32,253 nt of DNA from an uncultured Clostridia bacterium (GCA_934255545.1 CAKQOE010000028.1:1-32253), one strand, 5' to 3'. Positions 1 to 7,281 are shown, counted from the stretch's first letter. A program made the numbers and translations. Notes: generated from the letters alone by a model not told the origin.

Positions 1-261
1 CTTTTTGCGCGCCGGTGGGTCAGCATTTTACGACTTCCGATGCTTTTGCTGACTTTTTGCGCGCCGGCGGGTCAGCATTTTACGACTTCCGACGCTTTTG
101 CTGACTTTTTGCGCGCCGGTGGGTCAGCAGTTGGCGACTTCCGACGTTTTTGCTGACTTTTTGCGCGCCGGTGGGTCAGCATTTTACGACTTCCGATGCT
201 TTTGCTGACTTTTTGCGCGCCGGCGGGTCAGCAGTTGGCGGTTCTTGGCTCGTTTGCTGAC
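1..261. repeat. 52-bp tandem repeat array, left copy (truncated by window edge)
   Basis: The left stem TGCTGAC recurs at 47, 99, 151, 203 and 255, an exact 52-bp period; the first unit is cut by the window start. Each complete unit is TGCTGAC, a 17-nt segment beginning TTTTT and ending GG, then GTCAGCA, then a 21-nt spacer. TGCTGAC and GTCAGCA are perfect inverted repeats, so every unit can form a 7-bp stem. The last stem lacks its right half, and the array stops one base before the spoIIP stop codon, so it lies immediately downstream of spoIIP. The period is not a multiple of three, so it is not a peptide repeat. The same family recurs at 5571-5809. Confidence 0.95.
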
Positions 262-262
262 T

Positions 263-1714
263 TTACTGCAGTACATTAGTGAGCGCGTCTGCTATGTACG
301 GTACTGCGGCGTTTACCTGCGTTATCGTATTTGCATTGTTTCCGAGTTCGAGAAGTATATAGTTATTACTCAGATAGCCATTGAATTTATACGGTTTTTC
401 TATGACTCCCGTGCAGAGTCCGGGATAGAGCTCGTTTGATTTTTTAACTATTTTATCTGCAAGTGCTCTTATTTCCTTATAATTATCGTTTTTCGTGCCT
501 ACTACCATGGCGAATGACGCGACTGTTTCGCCATTTACAACTGCTGTTTTTGCTTTACCTGACGCGGTCGCCGCGTCGCGGTGGAAGTCTACGACAAGCT
601 TCGGTGATCTATGCTCCTTCAGGAGCTTTTTCAGCGTTTCAAGCGAACGGTTGTATGACTTGTTGTACGACGGCGAATCGTGAAGCGTCGTATCATGTAT
701 GACGCTGTAGCCCTTTGCCTTCAGAGCCGCAGTCAGGTTGTTGGCGGCCTCGCGCACTGTGCCGGCTGTGTCAGCGCTGTGCGTTGTTTCGGCGTTGGCG
801 ACAGGGGCGTAAGCCTCTGTCGCGTGGGTGTGGTATATTATTATTTCGCCGGACCCGGTGGCGCTGCTGACTTTTACTGTTTTTGAGGAGTCAGCGGCGC
901 TTTTTGTCAGGACGGCTGTCTGGCCGGGGCTGCTGCCGTTTTGGGGCTGTGGGGAGGCGGCGCCGCCTGTGGATGGTCCGGTGGTCTGCGGGGCGGCGCT
1001 GCCGGTGCTGTTTTGTGAGGCGGCAGCCCCGGCCGCGCCGGATGAGTTACCGGTCCCGGCGCCATTGCCGTCAGAAAGCACGAGTTTTATTCCGCTTTCT
1101 GTGATCTTATTTTGTGTATTTTTATCAGTCGCTGTATCATCTGTGCTTATTACAAGCGCTATATTATCTATACCATCTATCTTGTTATCCTCTTGACCTG
1201 CAGCTTCTTTATCTCTGCCATCTGACACATTTCCGGAACTCACTGTGACATCTTTATCATCAGCTGTATCTTTTATATCATTAGTGCCATCCGGGCCGTT
1301 TTTCAGCTCTTCAATTCCTAAGCTCAGTGCAGGAAGACTCTCCTCGTATTTTGAAATGACCTGAGATACCGGGCTGTCCGCAGGCAGCATATTGAGCACC
1401 ATTATAAATGAAGCTGTCCACGCAGCCATGCTGAATATCCGCCGTTTTCCTCGAACAGCCCTCTTATCGTTTTTATCATTTCCGGCATATCCTGCACCGC
1501 CGCTGTATTCCTTCCCGCTTTTCCTGTATCCTGCATGATCGTACAAATAGCCTCCGTATTCATTCCTGCATGCCGGTCTGTTTGTGCGGGTCTCCGATGC
1601 GCTTATCCTGCATATTTTTTCTTTTCTCTGAATATTTTCTACACGCTCATATCTGCTGCTCCCATGACGCGTGTCACCGCGCCTGCCTTGCAGTATTTTT
1701 CTTTTTCTGTACAT
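263..1714 (-). CDS. spoIIP: Stage II sporulation protein P (SpoIIP)
   Basis: SpoIIP is the peptidoglycan amidase/endopeptidase of the engulfment machine (with SpoIID and SpoIIM), anchored in the mother-cell membrane. The C-terminal domain (about residues 290-483) carries the family motifs: YHTHATEAY near 294, DFHRDAA near 376 and a final LLELGNNANT. One membrane segment lies near residues 92-110 (FSMAAWTASFIMVLNMLP). A low-complexity Gly/Ala/Ser/Pro linker (about 215-285) joins it to the enzyme domain. The basic cytoplasmic N-terminus of about 90 residues is long for this family. I chose the ATG at 1714 because AGGAGG lies 8 nt upstream; the ATG at 1735 in the same frame has no good ribosome site. 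It lies 135 bp downstream of gpr on the same strand, the usual gpr-spoIIP pairing. The function call is secure; the start is likely. Confidence 0.93.
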   Translation of the reverse strand: MYRKRKILQGRRGDTRHGSSRYERVENIQRKEKICRISASETRTNRPACRNEYGGYLYDHAGYRKSGKEYSGGAGYAGNDKNDKRAVRGKRRIFSMAAWTASFIMVLNMLPADSPVSQVISKYEESLPALSLGIEELKNGPDGTNDIKDTADDKDVTVSSGNVSDGRDKEAAGQEDNKIDGIDNIALVISTDDTATDKNTQNKITESGIKLVLSDGNGAGTGNSSGAAGAAASQNSTGSAAPQTTGPSTGGAASPQPQNGSSPGQTAVLTKSAADSSKTVKVSSATGSGEIIIYHTHATEAYAPVANAETTHSADTAGTVREAANNLTAALKAKGYSVIHDTTLHDSPSYNKSYNRSLETLKKLLKEHRSPKLVVDFHRDAATASGKAKTAVVNGETVASFAMVVGTKNDNYKEIRALADKIVKKSNELYPGLCTGVIEKPYKFNGYLSNNYILLELGNNANTITQVNAAVPYIADALTNVLQ

Positions 1715-1722
1715 AAGATATT

Positions 1723-1728
1723 CCTCCT
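1723..1728 (-). promoter_or_regulatory. Ribosome binding site deciding the spoIIP start
   Basis: AGGAGG on the minus strand, 8 nt before the ATG at 1714. It falls inside the reading frame opened by the upstream ATG at 1735, so it argues that the longer form is not the main product. Confidence 0.75.
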
Positions 1729-1849
1729 GCTTCATTCCGCTGCTCTTAAATCATATGCACATCAGGACTCCGCTATGAAAACATCTTAAGAAAAGTCAGT
1801 AAACTGCCGCATCCCGCTTCCAGACTTCATTATTACTGCTCCTGCTGCG

Positions 1850-2779
1850 TCATCTTTCTGCGTCTTCGAACCACTCAGCGCCGCAGGCTCCGGGCAGCAG
1901 CGTCATATTGACCGCGTCGGCTATTATGCCGGAAAAGTCTTTTATCACCTGATCTATATCACTCGATGTAACTATCATGTTCAGCTTCTCACAGTCAATT
2001 TCCTTTTCCAGCTCATCAACATTCTTACCAAGCGCCTGCATCTTTCCTGCGACAGTATCCATAATTATTGTCTTGGCATCTGTAACGGTCGGCGTTCCTA
2101 TGGCTATGACGCGTGCTCCCACGGTTTCCTCGTTGAGCGCCATCCTCATGTTGCCGGTCCCGGACCCGGGCGCTATCCCTGTATCGCTTATCTGTATCGT
2201 AGTATTCACCCTATCAAGGCTGCGCGCGGCGAGCGCGTCTATCGCTATTATCACATCAGCGCCGCATATTTCTGCTGCCCTGCGTATGACCTCCGCCGAT
2301 TCAAGTCCCGTCGTTCCCATTACTCCGGGGCATATCCCGCTCACGCACGCCATCTCGTCGTCACTGTCCTCGCCGTACATCACGAAATAATGGCGTGTTA
2401 TCCGGACCTTTTCGAGCGTCACCGGGCCGAGCGAATCAGGCGTTATCTTTTCGTTTCCGAGCCCCGCCACCAGCACCTTCAGCCTGTCATGAAACGGAAC
2501 GAGCCGTCTGAGCTCCCCGGCAAGTGCCTCGGCAACACACGCGCGCCGTTCTGACCGGCATTTCGTTATGCTTTCATCTGTTTCGATCGTTATATAATTT
2601 CCGACAGGCTTTCCCATTATCCTCGCGCCAACGCTGTCGATCACCTCTATCCGCGTAACACTCACGCCATCAGCCGCCATGCTCACATCGACACTGACTC
2701 CCGGCACCTCGCATCCTGCTCCGTGCTCTGCATGGTACATCTCCCTTGTTTCGACCGCAAGATCCGTCCTTATCCCCAT
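1850..2779 (-). CDS. gpr: Spore germination protease GPR
   Basis: GPR is the A25 aspartic-type protease that degrades small acid-soluble DNA-binding proteins when spores germinate. RTDLAVE at residues 4-10 resembles the family's autoprocessing and substrate cleavage motif. Asp115 in ITPDSLGP and Asp181 in DALAARS are 66 residues apart, matching the spacing of the two catalytic aspartates known in the Bacillus megaterium enzyme (127 and 193). DTGIAPGSGTGN follows as expected. The length of 309 residues is slightly short for the family (about 330-370), mainly at the N-terminus. The ATG is preceded by AAAGGA with 8-nt spacing. It is the upstream gene of the gpr-spoIIP pair and divergent from rpsT. 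Expression is probably forespore-specific from family knowledge; I could not identify a convincing sigma-G promoter. Confidence 0.95.
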   Translation of the reverse strand: MGIRTDLAVETREMYHAEHGAGCEVPGVSVDVSMAADGVSVTRIEVIDSVGARIMGKPVGNYITIETDESITKCRSERRACVAEALAGELRRLVPFHDRLKVLVAGLGNEKITPDSLGPVTLEKVRITRHYFVMYGEDSDDEMACVSGICPGVMGTTGLESAEVIRRAAEICGADVIIAIDALAARSLDRVNTTIQISDTGIAPGSGTGNMRMALNEETVGARVIAIGTPTVTDAKTIIMDTVAGKMQALGKNVDELEKEIDCEKLNMIVTSSDIDQVIKDFSGIIADAVNMTLLPGACGAEWFEDAER

Positions 2780-2829
2780 AAATAATTTCCTTTCATTTAA
2801 TTAATAAGTAATGAATTTTCCTATTTCCC

Positions 2830-2844
2830 GCGCGCCCGGCGCGC
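2830..2844. repeat. GC-rich dyad, GCC-N-GGC class (1 of 8)
   Basis: GCGCGCC-C-GGCGCGC, perfect 7-bp arms around one base, in the gpr/rpsT divergent spacer. The same 15-mer occurs at 10697, and its complement at 4156. Confidence 0.7.
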
Positions 2845-2953
2845 ATACAGCTTCGCTTTTGCATCCTCCTGTTCCGGCGGTGACGCCGGCTCCCTGTATT
2901 GATTTATTATCCTGTAATAAAATTATTTTATACATGAAATGCATGCATACCTG

Positions 2954-2970
2954 CGTCCGCCCGGCGGACG
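2954..2970. repeat. GC-rich dyad, GCC-N-GGC class (2 of 8)
   Basis: CGTCCGCC-C-GGCGGACG, perfect 8-bp arms, in the gpr/rpsT spacer. Its exact reverse complement is at 11272. Apart from the two dyads and the rpsT promoter, the 2780-3117 spacer holds nothing I recognise. Confidence 0.7.
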
Positions 2971-3052
2971 TAAAGGCGGCAGAGCCGCGCAGCTGATATT
3001 TTTCTGCATCTGCTTTCTGCCTGAAAAATATTAATTTAAAATGATTTTTCTG

Positions 3053-3081
3053 TTGCAAATATACGGGCGATATAGTATAAT
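3053..3081 (+). promoter_or_regulatory. Housekeeping promoter of rpsT
   Basis: TTGCAA at 3053-3058 and TATAAT at 3076-3081, with a 17-bp spacer. This is a near-consensus vegetative promoter about 30 nt before the S20 start codon. Confidence 0.85.
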
Positions 3082-3117
3082 TTCTTAGATATTTTGCGAA
3101 AGTGGGGTGAACAAATA

Positions 3118-3387
3118 ATGGCAAATATTAAGTCAGCTAAGAAGAGAATCTCTGTAATCAACAAGAAGACAGCTCAGAACAGACGTATAAAGGATCATGT
3201 TAAGGCTGTATTAAAGAGCTTTGACAAGGCTGTAGCTGAGGGCGATCTCGCTACTGCGACTGAAAAGCTGAGACTGGCTGAGAAGAAGCTTATGAAGGCA
3301 GCATCTAAGAATATTATTCATAAGAAGGCTGCTTCAAGAAAAGTTTCAAGACTTTACAAGAAGCTCAACAAAGCACAGGCGAAGTAA
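3118..3387 (+). CDS. rpsT: 30S ribosomal protein S20
   Basis: S20 binds 16S rRNA and helps early assembly of the small subunit. The 89-residue product starts MANIKSAKKRI and is Lys/Arg/Ala-rich and helical throughout, with the family pattern AQNRRIKDHVK near residue 20 and NIIHKKAASRKVSRL near 65. The ATG at 3118 is chosen over an in-frame ATG 24 nt upstream because it gives the canonical N-terminus and has GGGGTG about 9 nt before it. It is a single-gene unit with its own promoter and terminator, divergent from gpr; rpsT next to gpr and spoIIP is a common Bacillota arrangement. Confidence 0.98.
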   Translation: MANIKSAKKRISVINKKTAQNRRIKDHVKAVLKSFDKAVAEGDLATATEKLRLAEKKLMKAASKNIIHKKAASRKVSRLYKKLNKAQAK

Positions 3388-3440
3388 ATCTCACCCGTCC
3401 CCACATGCGTATAAGTTAAATACGCACAAATATTATTAAA

Positions 3441-3482
3441 AAACGAAGGGCAAGTGTCTCACCCTTCGTTTATTTATTTTTT
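3441..3482 (+). terminator. Rho-independent terminator of rpsT
   Basis: A 10-bp perfect stem (AAACGAAGGG / CCCTTCGTTT, arms 3441-3450 and 3462-3471) with an 11-nt loop, followed by a T-rich stretch. It lies 53 bp after the S20 stop codon. Confidence 0.9.
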
Positions 3483-3630
3483 GTCTTTGTCTATTAAATT
3501 TTTGCAATTTTACGGAATATAATAAACAGTTTCATATTACACATTGCAGCGAAGCTGATTTTTTATTGCATTCATCGAGTCCATTTCTTATGATTTCAGG
3601 TACAGGAAATAGAATGTCTTTGTTCCTTTA
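3483..3630. other. Intergenic stretch with nothing recognised
   Basis: AT-rich sequence between two back-to-back terminators. I see no ORF with a ribosome site, no RNA gene and no repeat. Confidence 0.6.
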
Positions 3631-3660
3631 AGATGAAAAGCGGCGCATGACGCGCCGCTC
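3631..3660 (-). terminator. Terminator of the small membrane-peptide gene
   Basis: Perfect 8-bp stem AGCGGCGC / GCGCCGCT (3639-3646 and 3652-3659) with a 5-nt loop. Read on the minus strand it is followed by a short T run. It is about 100 bp downstream of the 39-codon gene. Confidence 0.65.
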
Positions 3661-3759
3661 TGTTTGTGTTCTGTAATGTGTTTTGTGATATTTTGTGATG
3701 TTTTCAGCGACATTGATCTGTCATTGTGCGGATCGGTATGTCACTGATCGTGATGTTTA

Positions 3760-3879
3760 CTAGTCGAGATACTTTTTGCCCATTCCGAGGTTTACGAGGC
3801 TTGTAACTGCTGAGGCTATGCCTGCTGCCGCTGTTACGAGTCCTAAAATAAATGTTACGATCGCGAGACCTTTTTTCAT
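3760..3879 (-). CDS. Small hydrophobic peptide, 39 residues, unknown
   Basis: The product starts MKKGLAIVTFILGLV and ends NLGMGKKYLD. A two-lysine start is followed by one long hydrophobic Ala/Val/Gly/Thr-rich segment (about residues 5-32) and a basic end, so it would be a single-pass membrane peptide. GGAGGT lies 8 nt before the ATG, a clean start. A promoter (TTGAAC, 17 bp, TATTAT) lies about 100 bp upstream and a hairpin terminator about 100 bp downstream, so it looks like an independent transcription unit between rpsT and the amidohydrolase. I do not recognise the family. It could be a small stress or envelope peptide or a toxin-like peptide; no antitoxin RNA was identified. Confidence 0.72.
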   Translation of the reverse strand: MKKGLAIVTFILGLVTAAAGIASAVTSLVNLGMGKKYLD

Positions 3880-3981
3880 GGTGAATTACCTCCGTATTTA
3901 TCTTTTTGTTTTTAACTTTGCGCCGCCCTGAGCATATAGACCCGGCCGGCCTATGCGGCAGGGGCTGTGTTGGATGTATAT

Positions 3982-4010
3982 ATAATAACTAATTTTTGCT
4001 TTTTGTTCAA
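3982..4010 (-). promoter_or_regulatory. Promoter of the small membrane-peptide gene
   Basis: Minus strand TTGAAC (4005-4010), 17-bp spacer, TATTAT (3982-3987). The implied leader before the ATG at 3879 is close to 95 nt. The rest of the 3880-4197 spacer is a GC-rich tract with one dyad and no gene I can support. Confidence 0.6.
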
Positions 4011-4155
4011 TGATAAAAGTATTTTTTGTTTTTTGGGGGTGTTTTGGGGCGCGGCGGCCTGGTCTGGTATGGGGCCGCGGCGCCTGCGGCAGGCTGTCGG
4101 CGCGCATTTTCATGTGTGGCGCGGCGACGGCCGTGATGTTGCTGCAGGGATGCGG

Positions 4156-4170
4156 GCGCGCCGGGCGCGC
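4156..4170. repeat. GC-rich dyad, GCC-N-GGC class (3 of 8)
   Basis: GCGCGCC-G-GGCGCGC, exact reverse complement of the 15-mers at 2830 and 10697. It lies about 28 nt after the amidohydrolase stop and has no T run, so it is not an obvious terminator. Confidence 0.7.
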
Positions 4171-4197
4171 GGGCTGTTTTGTATTTATTACTGTATT

Positions 4198-5415
4198 TTA
4201 TTCGTTCATGAGCTTTAGAGCTGTGAGGACTTCGAGCTGGACTGCTATGTCGAGCGCTGATTCGTCTGCTTCGAACTTTCCGTGGTGGATGCCGTAATTT
4301 TTTCTGCCCTCGTAGCCTGTGCCTACGAAGAAGAACGCTGACGGGCGCTCTGCTGCGTAGAATGCGAAGTCTTCTACTCCCATTGACGGGTGCTCTTTTG
4401 TGATGATGTTTTCGCTGCCGATGACTTCTGCTGCGACTTCGTTTAACTTATCAACTACTGCATCGTCGTTGTGCTGGGCTATGTAGCCCGGTCTGAATCT
4501 GACTTCCGCTGACGCTCCCATCGCTGCGGCGACTCCTGTAGCTGCCTCTTCGAGGCGCTTCATTGCGCGCTCACGCGTCTGAGCCGATGTAGTACGCATC
4601 GTGCCTGTGAGCTCGGCGAGGTCGCATATGATGTTTCCGGCTGTTCCGGCGTGGAATTTTCCGATGGTTATGACGCACGAGTCCACCGCGCCGATGTTTC
4701 GACTGACTATGCTCTGGACCGCCGTGACTATCTGGGATGCGGCAACTATAGCGTCAACGCCCTCGTCCGGGTAAGCGCCGTGGCTCTTTACGCCGTGGAC
4801 CGTTATGTCGAACATATCTGACGACGCGTGAGTGTAGCCGTGCTTCGTGCCGATCGTGCCTGCGATAAGCTCGGGGTCTACGTGGTAACCTAGGACATGA
4901 TCTACGTGCGGCGACTCAAGGCAGCCCGCTTTTATCATGCGGTCGGCGCCGCCGTCTGTTTCCTCTGCCGGCTGGAATATGAATTTTACCGGGGCGGTCA
5001 AAAGCTTTCTGACATCAGGGTCGGAGAATATTTTTGCCGTACAAAGGAGCGCCGCCATGTGCATGTCGTGACCGCATGCGTGCATTACGCCCGGGTTTCT
5101 CGAGCAGAACTCGAGTCCTGTTTCTTCCGGCATCGGGAGCGCGTCTATGTCGGCTCTGATGGCTATGCACTTGCCGCCGCTCGCTTCTGCATGCGCTTCG
5201 AGCACTCCGACGAGGCCTGTCGGCAGGAGGCGCTGCGTCTTTATGCCTATTTCATTTAAAAGGGCTTCGATATATTCAGTTGTTTTGAACTCCTCGTCGC
5301 CGACTTCCGGGTACATGTGCAGATGGCGCCTTACGGTTATCATCCATTCGCGGTATTCGTCGAGCTTTGTTTTTATTAATTCCTTGATCTGATTATTTTT
5401 TATATTTATTTCCAT
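4198..5415 (-). CDS. M20-family amidohydrolase (amino-acid N-deacylase type)
   Basis: This is a two-metal hydrolase of the M20D group, which removes acyl groups from N-acyl amino acids (aminoacylase, hippurate hydrolase, N-acetyl-diaminopimelate deacetylase). Metal and catalytic motifs are present in order: RADIDALP at 87-94, HACGHDMH at 112-119, FQPAEE at 147-152, GYHVDP near 177, and a late GIHHGKFE segment. The dimerisation-domain motif SHGAYPDEGVDAI is near residue 212. The length of 405 residues is usual. It has no signal peptide, so it acts in the cytoplasm. The start has AAGGTG close upstream. It stands alone: the small-peptide gene lies behind it and the repeat array lies upstream. 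The exact substrate cannot be told from sequence. Confidence 0.9.
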   Translation of the reverse strand: MEINIKNNQIKELIKTKLDEYREWMITVRRHLHMYPEVGDEEFKTTEYIEALLNEIGIKTQRLLPTGLVGVLEAHAEASGGKCIAIRADIDALPMPEETGLEFCSRNPGVMHACGHDMHMAALLCTAKIFSDPDVRKLLTAPVKFIFQPAEETDGGADRMIKAGCLESPHVDHVLGYHVDPELIAGTIGTKHGYTHASSDMFDITVHGVKSHGAYPDEGVDAIVAASQIVTAVQSIVSRNIGAVDSCVITIGKFHAGTAGNIICDLAELTGTMRTTSAQTRERAMKRLEEAATGVAAAMGASAEVRFRPGYIAQHNDDAVVDKLNEVAAEVIGSENIITKEHPSMGVEDFAFYAAERPSAFFFVGTGYEGRKNYGIHHGKFEADESALDIAVQLEVLTALKLMNE

Positions 5416-5495
5416 TTTTCACCTTTTTATGCGCCGTTCCACAGCTTTTCAGCTTTGCCCGGGCGTTTTTGTATGCATTTTAAATATTCTTTTAC

Positions 5496-5524
5496 AGTAT
5501 ACTACAGCGATGGATAGAAATGAA
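5496..5524 (-). promoter_or_regulatory. Candidate promoter of the amidohydrolase gene
   Basis: Minus strand TTCATT (5519-5524), 17-bp spacer, TATACT (5496-5501), about 80 bp before the ATG. The -10 is good and the -35 weak. Confidence 0.4.
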
Positions 5525-5570
5525 CTTTTATTGATCGCGCTGAGGCCAGGTTTTTGACATTTGGTTGTTT

Positions 5571-5809
5571 TGCTGACTTTTTGCGCGCTGTCGGGTCAGC
5601 AGTTTCTGCTATTTGGTTGCTTTGCTGACTTTTCTGACGCCGCCGGGTCAGCAGTTGCCGGCTTTTGGCGCTTTTGCTGACTTTTCTGACGCTGCCGGGT
5701 CAGCACTTGTCGGCTTTCGGTTGTTTTGCTGACTTTTTGCGCGCTGTCGGGTCAGCAGTTTCTACTATTTTCTGCTTTTGCTGACTTTTCTGACGCTGTC
5801 GGGTCAGCA
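5571..5809. repeat. 52-bp tandem repeat array, right copy
   Basis: TGCTGAC occurs at 5571, 5623, 5675, 5727 and 5779, again an exact 52-bp period. Five units each have TGCTGAC, 17 nt, GTCAGCA; four 21-nt spacers separate them. The stems are the same as in the 1-261 array; only the loops and spacers vary. Loop types alternate between a gcgcgctg form and a ctgacgc form. A decayed unit is visible at about 5533-5570. The array sits between the divergent amidohydrolase and LD-carboxypeptidase genes and ends 52 bp before the latter's start codon. Confidence 0.95.
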
Positions 5810-5861
5810 GTTACTGCCATCTGTATCTTTTACTGATCCTCTAAAGAAAGGAAAGGACCAT

Positions 5862-6905
5862 ATGTATATCAACAGTATGATAAAAAAAGATTTAATAGAT
5901 ATTGATGCAGTAAGGATATTCCCAAAACCTCTGCATCCAGGCGATCATGCCGCTATCATCGCAGCTTCGTCACCCATCTCTGAGCAAGGACTTAAAACTG
6001 CTGTCAAATCAATTGAATTTCTTGGCTTAAGGCCGGTAATAATGCCGTCGTGCGAATGCGCGCCGCCCCGGCCGTGGCTGGCGGCTGACGACAGGCGGCG
6101 CGCTGCAGACCTGACGTCCGCGCTGGCGGATCCGCAGGTGCGCGGGATATTTTTTGCGCGCGGAGGCTATGGGAGCGCGCGCATCGTTCCGTATATAGAT
6201 TTTGAGCTGTTTCGCCGTTTTCCTAAGATGCTGCTTGGGTCAAGCGACTTGACTTTTCTTTTGAACGCGGTCAGCGCGCGGTCCGGTCTTGTGACGTTTC
6301 ATGGACCGATGCCTTCTGTTGACGGTGGTTATGGCGGGTTGGACGATGTTAGTTTGGCGGCGCTTTGCGCGGCCGTTTTTGGGGCGGGCGGCGGGGATGC
6401 GGAACCGGGGCGCGAGTTATGGTACTGCGGCTGTACGGAATGTGTACGGGGCAGCGGCAGCCCGGTGGAGCCTTTTGCGAAGCCCGGCGGCGGGGACGCG
6501 GCCGGGCCTGTTATGCGGCTTACGTTTGAATACAGCCGCATCATCGGCGGCAATCTTACTGTGCTGTGCTCCATGCTCGGCACACCGTATGAGCCGGATT
6601 TTAACGACGCTGCCGTTTTTCTTGAAGATATAAATGAACCGTTATATAAAATAGACCGGATGCTCACCACTTTGGCGCTGTCCGGTCGTCTTTCCCGCTG
6701 CGCGGGCATTGTATTCGGTTCGTTTAAAGACTGCTGCGCCGCGGGCGGGGCAGCAGTCCCGGCGGATACTTCAGCGTGCGGAGCTGATGAGCAAAGCCTG
6801 CTTCTTGAGCTTATGGAAGAAGCAGGCCGTCGGACCGGGCGACCGGTCGTAACAGGTCTGCCGTTCGGGCACGAGCTTCCTTCTGTAACATTTCCTATCG
6901 GCTGA
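5862..6905 (+). CDS. LD-carboxypeptidase, S66 family (LdcA/MccF-like), C-terminally shortened
   Basis: S66 serine peptidases trim L,D-linked residues from murein peptides during cell-wall recycling; relatives cleave microcin C. The product is 347 residues. Visible: substrate-loop motif FFARGGYGSAR near 97, nucleophile Ser128 in GSSDLT, Glu255 in FLEDINE, and His337 in GLPFGHE, together the family's Ser-Glu-His triad. An Ala/Gly/Cys-rich insert sits near 172-215. The ATG at 5862 is chosen because GAAAGGAAAGGA precedes it; an upstream in-frame ATG at 5778 lies inside the repeat array. The protein stops at TGA straight after VTFPIG, where relatives continue for about 15-25 residues. The frame stays open beyond the TGA with plausible residues (PAAIFIRSIDAADTGNTSIV), which suggests a recent nonsense change. 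All catalytic residues remain. Confidence 0.87.
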   Translation: MYINSMIKKDLIDIDAVRIFPKPLHPGDHAAIIAASSPISEQGLKTAVKSIEFLGLRPVIMPSCECAPPRPWLAADDRRRAADLTSALADPQVRGIFFARGGYGSARIVPYIDFELFRRFPKMLLGSSDLTFLLNAVSARSGLVTFHGPMPSVDGGYGGLDDVSLAALCAAVFGAGGGDAEPGRELWYCGCTECVRGSGSPVEPFAKPGGGDAAGPVMRLTFEYSRIIGGNLTVLCSMLGTPYEPDFNDAAVFLEDINEPLYKIDRMLTTLALSGRLSRCAGIVFGSFKDCCAAGGAAVPADTSACGADEQSLLLELMEEAGRRTGRPVVTGLPFGHELPSVTFPIG

Positions 6906-6963
6906 CCTGCCGCTATATTTATTCGTTCAATTGACGCAGCGGATACCGGAAATACATCGATCG

Positions 6964-7281
6964 TCATTCATCTTCTTCGTAAAACTCCTCATCAAGCCCG
7001 CCGCGCATGAAGCGATTGAGTTTAGTCTGATTATGCTCGACTATTTTTTTCTGAACGTAATTTTCGCGGTCGCTCAGTATAGCGTACATCTCATCGACTA
7101 TGACCTCCGGGCGCAGATCCGGATGATCCGACATATTTGCCAGAAAGCCCAGCATCTTTCCCGCCGTGTAGTCAGTATTGAGATACCGCTCGCTTATCTC
7201 GCGGCAGAACTCGTCAGGATAGCCGCGCCACCGTAAAGCCTTATAGAGCTTTACGCTCTTATTTTCTGACGGCGCGCTCAT
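6964..7281 (-). CDS. Conserved-looking hypothetical protein, 105 residues
   Basis: I do not recognise this family. The product is soluble, charged and probably all-helical, with LYKALRWRGYPDEFCREISERYL near the start, a middle containing LRPEVIVDEMYAILSDRENYVQKKIVEH, and an acidic end (LDEEFYEEDE). A single Cys is present and there is no signal or membrane segment. Its ATG overlaps the stop codon of the inositol-phosphatase-like gene (ATGA), so the two are translationally coupled, and a linked role or co-regulation is likely. A RecX-like helical repeat was considered but is not supported by a clear motif. It converges with the LD-carboxypeptidase gene, 58 bp apart. Confidence 0.75.
   Translation of the reverse strand: MSAPSENKSVKLYKALRWRGYPDEFCREISERYLNTDYTAGKMLGFLANMSDHPDLRPEVIVDEMYAILSDRENYVQKKIVEHNQTKLNRFMRGGLDEEFYEEDE

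Noticed and set aside
1..261. The 52-bp array as a CRISPR array
   Set aside because: The spacers are near-identical to each other, the repeated part includes the loops, and no cas gene is in view. It is a tandem repeat, not repeat plus unique spacers.
2801..3124. Minus-strand open frame of 107 codons across the gpr/rpsT spacer
   Set aside because: It covers the rpsT promoter and start, has odd composition and no ribosome site.
4010..4297. Plus-strand frames in the GC-rich tract between the small peptide and the amidohydrolase
   Set aside because: Cys/Trp/Arg/Gly-rich peptides of the type produced by GC-rich noncoding DNA; no ribosome site, and they run into the amidohydrolase end.
6329..6967. 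Minus-strand open frame of 212 codons opposite the LD-carboxypeptidase gene
   Set aside because: Ser/Pro-rich shadow in a GC-rich region; the plus-strand S66 motifs decide the coding strand.
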